A DNA stretch of 64,000 nt, taken from NCBI GenBank assembly GCA_021234155.1, contig JAJEKV010000058.1:631814-695813 (forward strand), read 5' to 3'. The notes under the pieces are model-generated. The model saw only the letters and a program-made list of their open reading frames with translations, was not told the origin of the DNA and ran no database searches. This DNA comes from Isoetes taiwanensis (taxonomy: Eukaryota > Streptophyta > Lycopodiopsida > Isoetales > Isoetaceae). The stretch's first letter is position 1. Each line of letters starts with the position of its first letter. The position numbers and the translations under genes are program-made. This document shows positions 42,958 to 53,281 of this stretch, piece by piece.

Positions 42958-45122
42958 AGCATGTTGGAGCCTAGGTGGCATTTTTGAGCGCCTTGGCGTG
43001 TTTGAGCCACATTGGCATGTTGGAGCCTAGGTGGCATGTTTGAGACTAGGTGGCATGTTGGAGCCTAGGTGGCATGTTTGAGCCAACCTTGGCATGTTGG
43101 AGCCAAGGTGGCATATTGGAGCCTACGTGGCATGTTTGAGCCATGTTGGCATGTTTGAGCCTCGGTGGCATGTTGGAGTATGTGTGGCATGTTTGAGCCA
43201 CCTTGGCATGTTGGAGCCTAGGTGGCATGTTGGAAACCACGTGCCATGTTTGAGCCACCTTGGCATGTTTGGGTGGCATGTTGGAGCACACATGGCATGT
43301 TTGAGCCACCTTGGCATGTTTCAGCCTAGGTGGCATATTGGAGTCTAGGTGGCATGTTTGAGCCACCTTGGCATGTTGGAGCCCATGTGGCATGTTTGAG
43401 CCACCTTGGCATGTTGGAGCCTAGGTGGCCTTGGAGCCCGCGTGGCATGTTTGAGCCACCTTGGCATGTTTAAACCCTAGGTGGCATGTTGGAGCCTAGG
43501 TGGCATGTCTTGGTGTGTTGGAGCCTAGGTGGCATGTTGGAGCCCATGTGGCATGTTTGAGCCATCTTGGCATGTTGGAGCCTAGGTGGCATGTTGGAGC
43601 CTGCTTGGCATGTTTGAGACACCTTGGCATATTTGAGTCTAGGTGGCATGTTGGAGCTTAGGTGGCATGTTGGAGCCCGCGTGGCATGTTGGAGCCACCT
43701 TGCCATGTTGAAGTCTAGGTAGCATGTTTGAGCCACCTTGGCACGTTTGAGCCTAGGTGGCATGTTGGAGCCTAGGTGGCATGTTTGAGAGCTGCCTTGG
43801 CATGTTTGAGCCTAGGTTGCATGTTGGAGCCCGTGGCATATTTGAGCCACCTTGGCATATTTGAGCCTAGGTGGCATGTTGGAGCCTAGGTGGCATGTTT
43901 GAGCCAACCTTGGCATGTTGGAGCCAAGGTGGCATGTTGGAGCCCGCGTGGCATGTTGGAGCCACCTTGGCATGTTGAAGTCTAGGTGGCATGTTTGAGC
44001 CACCTTGGCACGTTTGAGCCTAGGTGGCATGTTTGAGCCACCTTGGCATGTTTGAGCCTAGGTTGCATGTTGGAGCCCATGTGGCATATTTGAGCCACCT
44101 TGGCATATTTGAGCCTAGGTGGCATGTTGGAGCCTAGGTGGCATGTTTGAGCCAACCTTGGCATGTTGGAGCCAAGGTGGCATGTTGGAGCCCACGTGGC
44201 ATGTTTGAGCCACCTTGGCATGTTGGAGCCTAGGTGGCATGTTGTAGCCCACATGGCATCTTCGAGCTTAGGTGGCATGTTGGAGCCTAGGTGGCATGTT
44301 TGAGCCACCTTGGTGTGTTGGAGCCCACGTGGCATGTTTGAGCCACTTTGGCATGTTGGAGCCTACGTGGCATGCATGAGCCACCTTGGCATGTTTGTGC
44401 CTAGGTGGCATGTTGGAGCCTAGGTGGCACATTTGAGCCACCTTGGCATGTTGGAGCCTAGGTGGCATGTTGTGAGCCACCTTGGCTTGTTGGACCTAGG
44501 TGGCATGTTGGGCCAGCGTGGCATGTTTGAGATCGTTGGCATGTTTGAGCCTAGGTGGCATATTGGAGCCTAGGTGCCATTTTGAGCAAACCTTGGCATG
44601 TTGGAGCCAAGGTGGCATGTTGGAGCCCACGTGGCATGTTTGAGCCATCTTGGCATGTTGGAGCCTAGGTGGCATGTTGTAGCCCACGTGGCATCTTTGA
44701 GCTTAGGTGGCATGTTGCAGCCCACACGACATCTTTGAGCTTAGGTGGCATGTTGGAGCCTAGGTGGCATGTTTGAGCCACCTTGGTGTGTTGGAGCCTA
44801 GGTGGCATGTTGGAGCCCACGTGGCATGTTTGAGCCACCTTGGCATGTTGGAGCCTAGGTGGCATGTTGGAGTCTGCATGTCATGTTTGAGCCACCTTTG
44901 TATGTTTGTGCCTAGGTGACATGTTGGAGCCTAGGTGGCACATTTGAGCCACCTTGGTATGTTGGAGCCTAGGTGGCATGTTGTGAGCCATCTTGGCTTG
45001 TTGGAGCCTAGGTGGCATGTTGTGAGCCACCTTGGCTTGTTGGAGCCTAGGTGGCATGTTGGAGCCCGCGTGGCATGTTTTAGCTACCTTGGCATGTTTA
45101 AGCCTAGGTGTGGCATGTTTGA
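42958..45122 (+). repeat. 2.1-kb minisatellite of alternating 20-22 bp units
   Basis: About one hundred units alternate between GAGCCTAGGTGGCATGTTG-type and GAGCCACCTTGGCATGTTG-type. CCTAGGTGG and CCACCTTGG are almost reverse complements, so neighbouring units can pair. The roughly 21-bp period keeps a reading frame open, which gives frames of up to 117 codons (PPRLQHAKVAQTCH repeats) on the minus strand. These are artefacts. The array lies entirely inside the CACTA-type element. Confidence 0.95.
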
Positions 45123-45266
45123 GTCTAAGAAATGCCTATATGATGCCCAACCAGTGTCTATCTTTGGTTCTTCGTATCAATGTGTCTTCTACAAGTTGCC
45201 AAGTGATGGACCTCTTCAAGTTGTACGCTCTACAAGCTCGGAGGCCAAGACCTTGGCCGCCGCAAG

Positions 45267-45267
<1 letters not shown>

Positions 45268-45342
<75 letters not shown>
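45268..45342 (+). repeat. (CA)n microsatellite
   Basis: About 75 bp of uninterrupted CA dinucleotide, 150 bp after the minisatellite. Uninterrupted length suggests recent expansion. Confidence 0.98.
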
Positions 45343-45344
<2 letters not shown>

Positions 45345-45439
45345 TATGAAAAATGCTAGTGATTGTGTCAAGCATGCATACAACTCTTTTATGCCGCCAT
45401 TTTGTGGCAGTAATGGTATGTGGACAACTTGGTCATACA

Positions 45440-45735
45440 TGGATTCTTAGAAAACCATAAAAAACCACACCTAAAAAAAAACACTACCTTAAAAAACAAC
45501 ACCTTAAAAAAAAGCATCCCTTCAAAAAACCATACCGCCTGAGAAAACAACATATCCTTAAAAACGAAACTACACCTCCTTAAAAAACCACACATTCTTA
45601 AAATAGAAAACTACGGCTTCCTAAGAAAAACTACATCATATCCTTGAAAAACCACACCTCCGTATAACTACGTATAGGTTTTTTTCAAATCTTCAAAAAA
45701 ACAATCCGTACTTTGTTTTTACTGTTGTTTTCAGC
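45440..45735. repeat. Right subterminal repeat block of CACTA element
   Basis: At least ten degenerate AAAAACCACACC / AAAAACTACAC words in direct orientation, mirrored at the left end. Confidence 0.7.
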
Positions 45736-46275
45736 CGTGGACCAAATGTTGGGGTTGTAGTGTATCACAATGTAAAGGAAAACCAAATACTAAATTCAAA
45801 TGTATTTCAGAACAAAATATTTTATCAATACACCCTATCAAATACATCATTCAGCATTGAATGTAAAGGAAAGTCAAATACCAAATTCATATGCATTTCT
45901 GATCACATGTAAATGCAAAGTACAGTCAATGCAATACACCCTATTAATACACCCTGTAAAGGAATTCTAGAAAAGCACTTCATGGCACATGTAAATGTAA
46001 AGTACAGAAGCAAATACATTTCCTCTTTACAGTAAAGACAAAACCACGCCAAATCCAATGTTAATACAGTTATGTACATGATGGAAGCTAACTACATCTA
46101 AGTACACTCAAACTAATTATGTAATCAAAATAGAAATAGATGTACCTTCGGAAGGGATTCCTAAGCAATGTCGCAGGTCCTCGGACCATGAACAATCATG
46201 TACACATGTATTAAATCGTTGAAACCACGAATATAAGACAAAATAGACAATATGTATGACCACAAAGTGGAGATA

Positions 46276-47149
46276 TTACCATGGTCGAGTCAAGGCAATC
46301 ATTGCATTTCTTTGCAAGTATTGCTTATATGTGAGAATGAAGCCGCTCCGTCTTCTTTCATGAGTATGGGGCCGGGCTGCAGGCCCTATCGGGTCTGATC
46401 TTTCCAAATGCTTACTCATCTCCTTTATTCTATTCTCACAGTTGGAATTAACTTCCAAATCCTTGCTGATTTTTTCAATGGCAGCTTCTAATTCTTGCAA
46501 ATCAGCCTTTAAACAATCAATGGGAATCATTAGAGCATCTAAGTCAGCAATATAACTTGATTTCTCCTCCGCTAAATGGGATGCCAAAGCCATTTGCACA
46601 TCGGTTGGCTTCCCGCTTGGTTTTAAATCTGCCATAATCTTTGAATCGCTCACATATTTTTGCATCTTTACTCTGCACAAGTCTTGTCAAGAAGCTCTTA
46701 TCACTCTCATGCTTCAACAGTTCAATTTCCATTGTTTTCCTTTTCTCTTTTAAAGTCTCAGTATTTCATCAAGCATGGAGGCGAGAATCTAATGCTCTTG
46801 TTTCCCTCCACCTTTTCATCATTTCCAACTAGCTGCCCCAATTCTACACGGGCATACATTTAATAGCTTTAACATTGGAAGACTTTCTTCAGTAGCTAAT
46901 TAAATGGGGCCATTCTTTTTGAGAGCCTTTTGAATGAAGACTTGCATTTGCTTTCACCTCATCCCAATCAATGCTTACTCCTTTGTAATGAGAAGTGCAT
47001 ATGCTTTCGGGCAAAATACAATGGAATGTGATGATTTGCAATGTCCCTCCTACAAAAACGTGCTCATACCTGAGGAAAAATCTGCCATCCAACCCGGGGC
47101 TTAATCCTGCACTCTTGATAACCCCTAACGGCGGGAGCTTGAACCCCAA
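46276..47149 (-). pseudogene. Ulp1 gene, 5' coiled-coil exons
   Basis: Minus-strand exon-like frames lie upstream of the CACTA insertion. The first (47,149-46,889) has FFLRYEHVFVGGTLQIITFH and WDEVKANASLHSKGSQKEWP. The next (46,732-46,276, one frame switch at about 46,650) is a coiled coil with HLAEEKSSYIADLDALMIP, LQELEAAIEKISKDLEVN and a basic end (THERRRSGFILTYKQYL), running into a GTAATA donor. Together with the C48 exons at 38.8-36.5 kb this gives the usual order, helical N-terminal region then Ulp1 protease, with the CACTA-type element in the intron between. The connection is inferred from strand, order and the exact target duplication. Confidence 0.45.
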
Positions 47150-47433
47150 ACATCCGCACTATTTGCACTAGCCACGGAAACATGCTATCAAAATTGTTGC
47201 TCCTAAAGGCTGCCTGATGCTTACCTTGTCAAACTTCGGGCGGCAAGACCTCCCGATCTGAAGAAGACCCACTCTTGAGTTTTGGTGGCGAGTTCTAGTG
47301 GGAGACCTTGGCATGGGCTTTCTGAGGTTTGTTCGAGGAGATTTCCTTGGAGATGTCTTTGTTCCAAGCTGTTTAAAGTCATGATCTCTTCCACAGTGCT
47401 TCAGCTCTCTGAAAATGCAAGCTTTTGGCTATG

Positions 47434-47612
47434 GAGGTCCCGATCTTGGCTATGGAGGTTGAATATGGATGTCAAGCTTTTCGGCTATGGAGGTTCGAAT
47501 ATGGATGTCAAGCTTTCGGCTATGGATGTTCGAATATGGATGTCAAGCTTTAACTATGGAGGTTCGAATATGGATGTCAAGCTTTCGGCTATGGAGGTTC
47601 GAGCGGGAGGAA
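47434..47612 (+). repeat. 36-bp tandem repeat, about 4.5 copies
   Basis: The unit contains 'ttcggctatggaggttcg' and 'aatatggatgtcaagctt'. A 210-codon frame (47,282-47,914) runs through it (NMDVKLSAMxV repeats), but its flanks show no domain, so it was not called as a gene. Confidence 0.9.
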
Positions 47613-47619
47613 GGTTGAA

Positions 47620-49090
47620 CAGAGCGCGGGAGGAGAGTTCAAAATTATTTGCCCTATTAATGATTCATTCCAAGAATAATAATTTCTGGGGGGGAGGGAT
47701 TTCCTTACATTTTGAATTTGTAAATGTAAAATACGGGCACTTTTTTTGCCCACCCTTTCATGCTTCTACCCTATTCCCTGAAATATTTATCTCTTCTTGG
47801 CGAGGTATTCAAGCTGCAATTAATAGCACCCAGAAAGTCATACAGAAATTAGGGTTCATAAAAAAAAGGGGTTACTTACTTCTGAACTCGCGGTCTGGAG
47901 GAGCTAGGTGTTGATAAGCACGGCAATGGGATGGAGCAGGTTTTTTATTCGTCTGTTGGGTTTTTCCCTCGTGATCCCTTTGTAGGCGCACTGATGTTTA
48001 TTAACCATTTTTCCCCAGTTCCGGCAGCTTACTGTGCTGCCCACACAGAGTCCACTAGAGAAGAACCTTTCTTCTCATCCATCGCCATAGCTCAATTTGC
48101 CGATTAGACGGTTTCGAGAGTGGCCACCCAGCAACAGGGATGACCAATAGTTTACAGTCTATACTGAATTTGGAGCAATTTTTGGCATATTCTGGGCATA
48201 TACTGGAATATACTGGAAATATGCTGAAAATTCAGATAAGCAAGGGATTGCCCCTCTAGGGGCAACCAAAAAAGACATGCCTAGAACAACTAATTTGCAT
48301 ACATTGAAGTTGACGAGGCTCTAACCCTGATTATAAAAGTAGTTCCAATTGTAGCACAAATTGATAGCTCCCTAATGGCAGATCCTACCATAGTAAATAT
48401 TAACCATGTTAGCTGCAAAACACTCTCACATTTTGCATAAACCTGAATCTGAATCACTGAAAGCAAATATATTCATCATTGCTAAGAAATCATGAGAATT
48501 ACAGGATGTTTTACACTAAACTGAGTTTTATTTTTGCATTTTTGGAGCAGACAAACCGATATCCATCATTCCAGTGGCTGAGGCATTTAATTTCCTTCAT
48601 TGCAACAAGTATTCCACATGTGGGCACCTAACCTACAGATTGAAGACATTTTGTAACAAATATTCTACATGTCGGCACCTAACCTATAGATTTAAGACAT
48701 TTATATAACACGAGTACCTCATGCAAAACGACAATGTAGTATTTTAACATTGCTTTGACACAAATTGTAGCGAAAACAAATAGTCCACAAAGCTAAAATG
48801 AGGGCGATTTTGCATCGTGATTCTGGCTTATAGCTATTTTTTTCAACTTATAATTCCACAGTTTAAATTTTGTTGAAGTTCGGTTTCTACAGAAGTTGTA
48901 GAATTTCGGAATTAATATTATAAACTGGATTTGAATTCGAGTCAATGACTTGAGATGTAAGGAAGAATTCTAGGGATCGTATACTGAAACAAAAAACTGC
49001 AGTTTTTTCACTATTTTTGTGGGTGCAGGAAAGAATTTACGTCATCTAGCATATATTTTAAGTACAACAACAATATAGATCAGCAGCTAG
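47620..49090. other. No gene seen
   Basis: AT-rich. There is a roughly 65-bp duplication at 48,600-48,715 ('acaagtattccacatg', 'ggcacctaacctacagattg'). No other structure. Confidence 0.45.
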
Positions 49091-50300
49091 TCATCATTGC
49101 AAAGCTTCTTAGCAATGCTTCCAATAAAAAGGAGAAAGTTTAATGAAGCAGCAGAATCACATATGGTAGCGCCACGCAACTCCTGTGTTCTACGACACTT
49201 CAGGAGCTGGTCAATTACGTCACCAACCTCGATTACTTTTTCCCAGAGAGAGGGAAAGCACCTCCCCCCAGGACTTGCCCACACCAAACCTCTCAGCATC
49301 TACTAGTACACCTCATGTTGATGTCTCAGACGAAGAAACACCTCATGTTGATCTCTCAGACGAGGACCTACCAAAGCCACAAGACTCTATGTTCGAATTC
49401 AAAGCTCCTGCAAGTAAGAATCTTAAGCGAAACTTACACAAGAAAGCATGTACAACCCAAAGAAGAAAGAAACTCATGGACGAGGCTCACTTGAGGGCAA
49501 CACATACAAAGCACTGTTGTTCTCAACGTTGTTTGCTTAAGATTGGACGAAAGGAATTGAGGTTGATTCGTGATAGTTACAGTTCAATGACTCTGCTAGA
49601 CCAAAGGGGCTACTTAGCCTTCAATATTAGGCCAGATTATGGTGAGAAGTTTACTTACACAGCTGGTGGCCACACCGTCTGTCAAACAGCCTTTAAATTG
49701 ATACATGCCTTAGGCAGCAGACGACTTGACCGCCTGAAGAAAAGGCTTGACAAGAATCCAGGCATTAATGACTACTGCCACTCAGGAGGTATATCCAGAG
49801 TTCATGCCCTTCAATGTGTTTCTTGGATGGAAGGTTTCTTTAAGGAGTCTTGCGAGAAACTCCCTAACCTACTATGTTCTTGGAGGCACACATAGTTACA
49901 AGGCAAGGAAAGAACTAGCAAAGGAAGAAAGCCGTAACGAAGTGTGGAAGCGCATATATATGTGGGTGTAACAGATGAAGAAGCAAAAGTCATTGCCGTG
50001 AGTCATAATCTCGACAATGACTTCAGATTAAAAATGAGTTTAATAGACAAGATCCGTTTCATGCACCGTGAGTACATGGAGTTCAAACAAGTGCATGGAG
50101 AGGACTTTAAAAAGCAAAAGAACAAACTCCAGGAGCTTCGAGAAGCCTGTGTGACAGAGTGCTGCCTCAGTTATGATTCTGATAAGAAGCCCATTATGGC
50201 TGTGAAACAATACGTTAACTACTTTCAGCTCGCTTTCAGAGACGGTCAAGTAAGTAAATGCTTTCATTCTGTCTTTTCGTGGTTACAAGTGCCCGGGCAC

Positions 50301-50316
50301 GGTATAAATTTATACC
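50301..50316. repeat. GGTATAAATTTATACC palindrome in intron 1
   Basis: Perfect 16-bp palindrome. It is nested in a second inverted repeat, GCACGGT / ACCGTGC (about 50,297-50,331). Confidence 0.95.
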
Positions 50317-51394
50317 GCGACTAGTCACCGTGCGCATTTAGACAGTAGACTGTGCAACAAATTCTCTTACGCCATTCAACACTATACTACTTGCGTTTGT
50401 CCATTTACAGGTGTGGGATCTTCAGGAGAGAATTTTTTGTATGTTCGAAGATGGCGAGCTTAAAGAACAAGCTAGCCTCGCAGGAAAGAAACAAAAAAAA
50501 AGTGGTGAATCAAAACAAAAAAATATGAGCATTGTACCCTACGCAGTACAGGGTCTAAAAAGCAAAGACATTTTTGTTCGCCTCTTGGAAAAAGTCGTGG
50601 CCAAGGAATTCACATTAGACAAGATGGCCAAGGAAGCTAAGACGTAAGCCTCATTTGATATGCCGTGTTTTTTTCCACCTTTTTTGGTCTTACAACATGT
50701 TTCTCTTTGCAGTCAGAAAGACATTGTTACCTGCCAGGCCGAGTTAATGAAGCAGCTAAACCTAGAGGACTGGGAGGAGTGCAAGCTTCTATACCCAAGT
50801 TGTACCACAGATAGTATCATCAGAGAGCACGTTGTTAACTTCAGTGGCTTGGTAAGTTTTGCCGAAAATATGTTCTGTGTTTGTGCCTTTGTCTCACAGT
50901 ATTCTTACAGAACAAGAAGAAGGGGCTACCCGCTGGATTTTTAAACCTGGTTCGTAGGGCCAAGGAGGAGAGGCAGAGACTTAAGGCAATCGAACAGGGA
51001 AAAGAGGTCGGCACTAGCAGTTTTGACACTACTTATGAGAGATTTACAACGTTTGGTCAGGACTGCTTGTACAGAGTTGTTCAGGGTGATTGCACGAGGC
51101 TGGGGACACTTCTGGACAAGCAAAATTTTACATTATGCATTGCAGATATTCCCTGTGGCTTCAAAATTAAGGATAGCACTTTTGACGAGGAGGCTTTCAT
51201 GCACGTGCAAGTCCATTCTTTTTTGGATGGCCTGAAGGAAGTCACCCTATTTGCTAACTGGAGGGTCATCATTTTCCATTCCGACCTACAGACGATGTCG
51301 GTGCTTAAACCTATGGGAGCGGTCTGTAACGCCGGCTTCGAAAACTGCGTTTGGTAAGCTTTACATTTAACGCTTTTCTTTTTAGTAACTCCAC

Positions 51395-51525
51395 GGTATA
51401 AATTTATACCACAACTGCCTTAAGGTTTAAATTTAAATGGCAAGGCAATGTTTGTATAAATTTATACGGCTTGCCGCCTTGGTATAAATTTATACAGCAA
51501 GGCAACCCTGGTATAAATTTATACC
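51395..51525. repeat. Phased palindrome array in intron 4
   Basis: Four exact copies of GTATAAATTTATAC lie in palindromes at 51,395-51,410, 51,454-51,467, 51,481-51,495 and 51,510-51,525, plus one diverged copy (GGTTTAAATTTAAA, 51,424-51,437). Centres are spaced 28, 30, 28 and 29 bp apart. Linkers share a 'caaggcaa' word. The regular phasing resembles an iteron or operator array more than random AT-rich DNA. Confidence 0.95.
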
Positions 51526-52279
51526 GCCACACTACCGGGCTAACTTATTTTCCTTGTTTTCATTCTACTAATATTTAACTGTTGTATTGTTTGGCATTCT
51601 TAAAACAAACGTCAAGGGTCATGGTGGTGGTCCGCGCTTAGTGAGTTGTTTCGAGCATTTTCATATAGGTTTTTACAGCGCGGACGCCAAAAAAACCATG
51701 GTTCATTTTAATACGCAGAATGAGAAGACTCCTCCCTGCAATGCTTTTCAGTTCCCGGCTGTTCTGCAGAAATTAAGAGACCCACCGCGACAAGGCGCTG
51801 TGGTGTCCCATTATCAGAAGCCACATCGGCTTATTAATAATTTGATACAGTGGTTTTCTCGCCCTGGAGACTGGATCTTAGATGCCTTTTCTGGATCAGG
51901 CACCACAGCAGTTTGCGCCCTTAAGCAAGGGCGCAATGTCGTCTCCGTCGACATAGACCCAGATAAAGTAAGTTTCATCAGGACCAGGATAAGCTCTTGT
52001 GAATCCTTTCCTGATGAAAACGAGGAACTGGGAGCAAAGAACGGTGCCAGCGATGTTAAAGGCACTTATACAGAAATACAGCCTCCACTTACAGGAAGAA
52101 AAGACGAGGAGGTGGAGTTTGTCGACTTGGAGCCTGTGGTGCCTGAGCCCGAGAAACCGCCTGTGCCAGTAGGATTGGAATCAGAAGGAGGCGTCTCTGC
52201 TGTTGTAAGCTCGCAAGAGCCAGATCCTAAGGGGTACAAGAGTCCTGTGGACTGGGAAGAGCCACCTCCCCCACCTCTC

Positions 52280-52293
52280 GTATAAATTTATAC
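52280..52293. repeat. Palindrome overlapping the methyltransferase stop codon
   Basis: Exact GTATAAATTTATAC; its TAA is the stop codon of the methyltransferase frame. Confidence 0.95.
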
Positions 52294-52880
52294 AGACAGA
52301 GTTCTTAACTACTTCTATTGTAAACTATGTGCTAAGTATTATTATAATTTATTTTGCTGAAGATTTTTAAACTGAAAGCTTTGTCTCTTCAACAATGCTT
52401 AATTAGAACAACTCTTTCTTGCTCCATGATTTCACACTCTGTCTTTCCAATGTTTGATTTTCTTAGTACTTATATTAAGCTTGCAAAAAGACAAACTATA
52501 TTTCCTTCTGTTTTTAACAATAAATACTTACTGAGTTATCAAAATTAATGTCTCTCTCCTCAAAACAAGCTTTTTTTTTTTTTGCCCTCTTTTAAAAATG
52601 AAAAGGCTTCAAAAATGTTGCTTTTTTTGGGGTATTCCGAATGTGAATTGCTCAACAATCTATTTTGCTCCCTATTTTGTGTGTTTTTTTCAAGTTTTCA
52701 ATTTTTATAAAGGAATCTTTCAAACGCACTTCTTAAATAAGTGCGTTTCATTTTAAACCTTGTTTTACAATAGTAGCAGGGGTCCTTTAATACTTATATA
52801 CTAATAAGACAATGCGGAATGAAATAGTGCAAGGTCTGACCATCACAGGAAATTTGTAAACAGTATGCTAATAACATTTT
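52294..52880. other. No gene seen
   Basis: AT-rich 3' flank of the methyltransferase gene. An inverted repeat 'aaacgcacttcttaaataag / tgcgttt' (52,712-52,748) could act as a terminator-like or processing structure, but this is speculative. Confidence 0.4.
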
Positions 52881-52883
52881 CCC

Positions 52884-53120
52884 CTTTCTTGTTGCTGATG
52901 TGGACAATCTTCAGAATGTAAAGCTTCTTGCATCTGGAGTTCTTGTTCGTTGGCCGAAATGTTTTGCCTTATGGATGCTTGACGATGATGCATCTCCTTA
53001 TGTTGCTGCTTTTCCTTGAAAGGTGATTCCTCACGGGAAGGCTACTAAACTTTTGGGTATTCCCGTGGGCTTTCATATTTCTAACTCAGATGCTTGGGCT
53101 TCGCATCATCTTCGTAGCTC
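52884..53120 (+). pseudogene. LINE reverse transcriptase scrap
   Basis: The frame reads VADVDNLQNVKLLASGVLVR, a stop, then IPHGKATKLLGIPVGFHISN and SDAW. This corresponds to the LxxGxxxxYLGIPLGxxxSxxxxW segment after the RT palm of plant LINEs. It is a short internal piece with no ends visible. Confidence 0.6.
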
Positions 53121-53281
53121 ACCATTGCTGATTGAAATATGCTTTCTATTCCCTTTGACAATCGGCATGTCCTATGTGCTATTTTTACCCTAATTATTAT
53201 ATTCCTTTGCTTCTCAAGGAGTTGCCCTCTAAATATGAATTGATGGTGTTTTTGTTTGCCTTAGAATGCCACTATTCTAGC

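Larger units (their letters stand above)
38986..45762. mobile_element. Non-autonomous CACTA-type element (6,777 bp)
   Basis: The left end starts CACTATTACCCCAAAATCTG and the right end, read inward from the other strand, starts CACTACAACCCCAACATTTG. About 18 of 23 positions match, and both begin with the CACTA signature. A 3-bp target duplication, TAT, flanks the element (38,983-38,985 and 45,763-45,765), as expected for CACTA. Inside each end lie clusters of short subterminal repeats (AAAAACNACAC-like; complement at 39,010-39,430, direct at 45,440-45,735). No transposase is encoded. The cargo includes a myosin XI fragment, other gene-like pieces, a 2.1-kb minisatellite and a CA microsatellite. 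It interrupts the minus-strand Ulp1 gene, whose exons lie on both sides. Mobility would depend on a TNP2 from elsewhere. Confidence 0.85.
49115..52285 (+). pseudogene. ParB-like / N4-N6 DNA methyltransferase fusion gene (5 exons, damaged)
   Basis: Exons are 49,115-50,249, 50,411-50,643, 50,713-50,851, 50,911-51,353 and 51,595-52,285, about 880 codons. Exon 1 starts MLPIKRRKFNEAA (NLS-like), then a Cys/His region (HCCSQRC ... GGHTVCQTAF). A ParB/sulfiredoxin-like domain follows: LTYYVLGGTHSYKARKELAK, then YVGVTDEEAKVIAVSHN. Exons 4-5 form a beta-class methyltransferase: motif IV-like LCIADIPCGF, then KPHRLINNLIQWFS, motif I DAFSGSGTTA and a VDIDPDKVSFI block. The tail is Glu/Pro-rich. Family members methylate adenine N6 or cytosine N4 using AdoMet. 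Damage: frame changes near 49,265 (poly-C), about 49,775 and about 49,955 (AT run), and GG instead of AG at the exon 5 acceptor. Motif IV deviates from DPPY. ParB-methylase fusions are otherwise phage- or bacterium-like, so transfer or a mobile element is plausible. Confidence 0.7.

Noticed and set aside
43046-44865. Several minus-strand open frames of 60-117 codons with PPRLQHAKVAQTCH repeats
   Set aside because: They follow the roughly 21-bp minisatellite period; both strands stay open because of the repeat, and no domain or codon signal exists.
42958-45122. CRISPR-like array
   Set aside because: Units are contiguous with no unique spacers, the context is eukaryotic and no cas genes are present.
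45032-45450. Frames with long Thr-His or Val-Cys runs
   Set aside because: Translations of the CA microsatellite.
47282-47914. 210-codon plus-strand frame
   Set aside because: Dominated by a 36-bp tandem repeat and lacking any recognisable domain; the neighbouring minus-strand exons are better supported.
49115-52285. Endogenous giant-virus insertion as the source of the methyltransferase
   Set aside because: No other viral hallmark gene is in the neighbourhood and the gene has spliceosomal introns; transfer from a phage- or virus-like donor remains possible but is not supported here.
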